Below, piece after piece: positions 62,359 through 64,000 of a DNA stretch of 64,000 bases. The DNA comes from an uncultured Pelagimonas sp. (GTDB lineage Bacteria; Pseudomonadota; Alphaproteobacteria; Rhodobacterales; Rhodobacteraceae). Each line of letters opens with the position of its first letter. Position 1 is the stretch's first letter. The notes under the pieces were generated by a model. The model was given only the letters and a program-made list of their open reading frames with translations, searched no databases and was not told the origin of the DNA. Location of the stretch: the NCBI RefSeq assembly GCF_947498515.1, contig NZ_CANMKO010000006.1:62001-126000 (forward strand). Direction: 5' to 3'. Both the position numbers and the translations under genes were made by a program.

Positions 62359-63549
62359 TTAACTCAGGCGTTCCATCACCAAAGCAATCCCCTGCCCCAC
62401 ACCAATACACATGGTGCAGAGCGCATATTTCCCGCCGGTTTCTTGCAACGTATGGCCCGCCGTCAGCGCCAAGCGCGCACCCGACATCCCCAAGGGATGG
62501 CCCAGCGCAATCGCGCCGCCGTTCGGATTCACATGCGCCGCGTCATCCGCCAGCCCAAGGTCTCGCATGACGGCCAGGCCCTGCGATGCAAAGGCTTCGT
62601 TGAGCTCAATTGTGTCCATCTGGCCGATATTCAAACCCAAGCGATCCAACAGCTTTTTCGAGGCTGGTGCCGGGCCAAAGCCCATGATCCGTGGCGCCAA
62701 CCCCGCCGTCGCACCGCCCAGAATCCGGGCAACCGGCGTTAGCCCATGTTTCTCTGCCGCTTCTGGCGAGGCGATAATCAAGGCGGCCGCGCCATCATTC
62801 ACACCCGAGGCATTGCCCGCCGTCACACTACCGCCGTCGCGAAACGGGGCGCGCAAGCTGGCCAGTTTTTCCAAAGATGTCAGGCGCGGATGCTCATCCG
62901 TATCCACAACAATAGGGTCACCTTTGCGCTGGGGAATGCTCACCGGAGTGATTTCCCGCGCCAAACGCCCCGAGTCTATTGCCGCCGCTGCTTTTTCTTG
63001 CGAGCGATAGGCAAATGCGTCCTGATCAGCCCGTGAAATGTTGAAGTCTTCGGCGACATTCTCGGCGGTTTCCGGCATGGAATCGACGCCGTATTGCGCC
63101 TTCATCTGCCTGTTGACGAACCGCCATCCGATAGTTGTGTCATAGATTTCAGCCTGACGGGAGAAGGCGCTGGTGGCTTTGCCTTGGACAAAAGGCGCGC
63201 GCGACATGCTTTCGACGCCCCCCGCCAAAACCACCTCGGCCTCGCCGCATTTGACCGCCCGTGCCGCCATCATCACCGCATCAAGGCCCGATCCACAGAG
63301 CCGATTGACGGTGACACCCGGAACATCTTCGCCCAATCCGGCCAGCAATGCCGACATACGCGCCACGTTGCGGTTGTCTTCGCCCGCTTGGTTGGCGCAG
63401 CCCATGATGACCTCATCAATCGGCAGACCTTCGGGCACCACGGCGCGCATCACACCAGCCAATAAATCATCCGGACGCACCGAAGACAAAGCCCCACCAT
63501 AGCGGCCAATTGGTGTTCTGCTGCCCTGACAAAGCCATGCTTCACGCAT
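62359..63549 (-). CDS. pcaF: 3-oxoadipyl-CoA thiolase
   Basis: 396 residues. Active-site Cys85 in NRLCGSGLDAV, His351 in ALGHPLGMSGAR and Cys381 in CTMCIGVGQG are all present; the start MREAWLCQGSRTPIGRYGG is typical of the paaJ/pcaF group. It cleaves 3-oxoadipyl-CoA to succinyl-CoA and acetyl-CoA, the last step of phenylacetate breakdown. Overlaps paaI by eight bases. Confidence 0.92.
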   Translation of the reverse strand: MREAWLCQGSRTPIGRYGGALSSVRPDDLLAGVMRAVVPEGLPIDEVIMGCANQAGEDNRNVARMSALLAGLGEDVPGVTVNRLCGSGLDAVMMAARAVKCGEAEVVLAGGVESMSRAPFVQGKATSAFSRQAEIYDTTIGWRFVNRQMKAQYGVDSMPETAENVAEDFNISRADQDAFAYRSQEKAAAAIDSGRLAREITPVSIPQRKGDPIVVDTDEHPRLTSLEKLASLRAPFRDGGSVTAGNASGVNDGAAALIIASPEAAEKHGLTPVARILGGATAGLAPRIMGFGPAPASKKLLDRLGLNIGQMDTIELNEAFASQGLAVMRDLGLADDAAHVNPNGGAIALGHPLGMSGARLALTAGHTLQETGGKYALCTMCIGVGQGIALVMERLS

Positions 63550-63979
63550 CTAAATTCTCCTGAAAGTGATTTCCTTTGACGGTGCGGGACAAACCCCGCA
63601 TCAATGCCACCTTGCGACCATCCTCGCCCGTGACCGCGACATCGTAAACGCCCGAACGACCCGGTTTGGCCTGTTCGATCGCCGTCGCGGTCAGCCTCTC
63701 ACCGGCCTTGCCCGGCAAGAGATAGGTCACCTGACATTCCTGCCCGACCGTGACTTCATTGTAGCTATTGCAGGCAAAAGCAAAGGCGCTATCGGCCAGC
63801 GTAAAGATGAACCCGCCATGGCACGAACCATGACCGTTCAAAAATTCGGGTCGAACAATCATCGACAACACCGCCCGTCCCGGGCCGACCTCGTCGATCC
63901 GCATCCCAAGGTTTTGACTGGCCGTATCCGTGGCCCACATGGCCTCGGCGGACCGCTCGGCGCGCTCTTGTGGTGTCAT
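63542..63979 (-). CDS. paaI: PaaI hydroxyphenylacetyl-CoA thioesterase
   Basis: 145 residues, a hotdog thioesterase: NGHGSCHGGFIFTLADSAFAFACNS with Asp63 as catalytic residue. PaaI releases stalled ring-epoxide CoA thioesters so the pathway cannot trap CoA. First gene of the minus-strand cluster in this window; GAGGACATC precedes the ATG. The core paaABCDE and paaG/Z genes are outside the window. Confidence 0.9.
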   Translation of the reverse strand: MTPQERAERSAEAMWATDTASQNLGMRIDEVGPGRAVLSMIVRPEFLNGHGSCHGGFIFTLADSAFAFACNSYNEVTVGQECQVTYLLPGKAGERLTATAIEQAKPGRSGVYDVAVTGEDGRKVALMRGLSRTVKGNHFQENLDA

Positions 63980-64000
63980 GATGTCCTCCTGTCGCCACGA

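Overview
The window reads as a single, ordinary chromosomal segment of a marine alphaproteobacterium of the Rhodobacteraceae (Roseobacter group). Evidence is the dddP-type DMSP lyase with its full active-site set, the F0 gene order I-B-E-X-F on its own, the MipZ division ATPase, the Hsp20/DUF1150 pair, the DUF1127-like and other small proteins typical of the group, and an in-frame winged-helix/ATP sulfurylase/APS kinase gene. No rRNA, tRNA, CRISPR array, prophage or intact insertion sequence was recognised. The GC-rich codon use looks uniform, with no clear island.

Layout. 1-9.5 kb: end of a MidA-like methyltransferase, pgeF, a lone Hint-domain protein, dddP with an upstream Lrp/AsnC regulator, a divergent ArsR / NIPSNAP-ABM module, trxB with a translationally coupled RES-domain gene, an RraB-domain protein and a GNAT. 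9.6-15.4 kb: the sulfate-activation enzyme, then a minus-strand operon of a FecBCD-type metal importer ending in a Tat-exported pseudoazurin-like cupredoxin. 15.7-22.8 kb: Hsp20/DUF1150 behind a heat-shock-type promoter, YdcH-family protein, GNAT, purE-purK, phnM with a lipase-like protein, Nudix, EamA transporter. 22.9-29.1 kb: smc, a lipoprotein, a multi-span membrane protein behind two tandem SqrR/BigR-like operators, and mipZ.

29.3-35.9 kb: ATP synthase F0 operon atpI-B-E-X-F, a LysR gene, a DUF1127-like small protein, ArsR, and a LysR-EamA pair. 36.3-45.3 kb: ffh, an array of six paralogous GNAT acetyltransferases, a chorismate mutase, rpsP, a 45-residue membrane peptide, rimM, an unrecognised 368-residue protein and trmD. 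The translation cluster is interrupted by about 6 kb (secreted protein, GNAT, a hybrid-like two-component pair, hydrolase and a membrane-anchored AraC regulator) before rplS-rpmE at 51.1-51.7 kb. 51.7-57.2 kb: a second histidine kinase, a class III aminotransferase, a SulP transporter and a metallophosphatase. 57.3-60.2 kb: serC-serA serine operon with a probable serC leader RNA. 60.3-64 kb: a phenylacetate-catabolism cluster paaI-pcaF/paaJ-paaK with a TetR regulator.

Themes. Sulfur is recurrent: DMSP cleavage (dddP), sulfate activation, a SulP carrier and a gene apparently under persulfide-type control. The most interesting unexplained items are the tandem ATTC-N8-GAAT operators at 26931-26975, the importer/cupredoxin operon, the winged-helix fusion to ATP sulfurylase/APS kinase, the six-copy GNAT array, and a dispersed paired-palindrome repeat present at 19162-19205 and 38942-38984. 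All functional calls come from reading the sequence; no database search was run.
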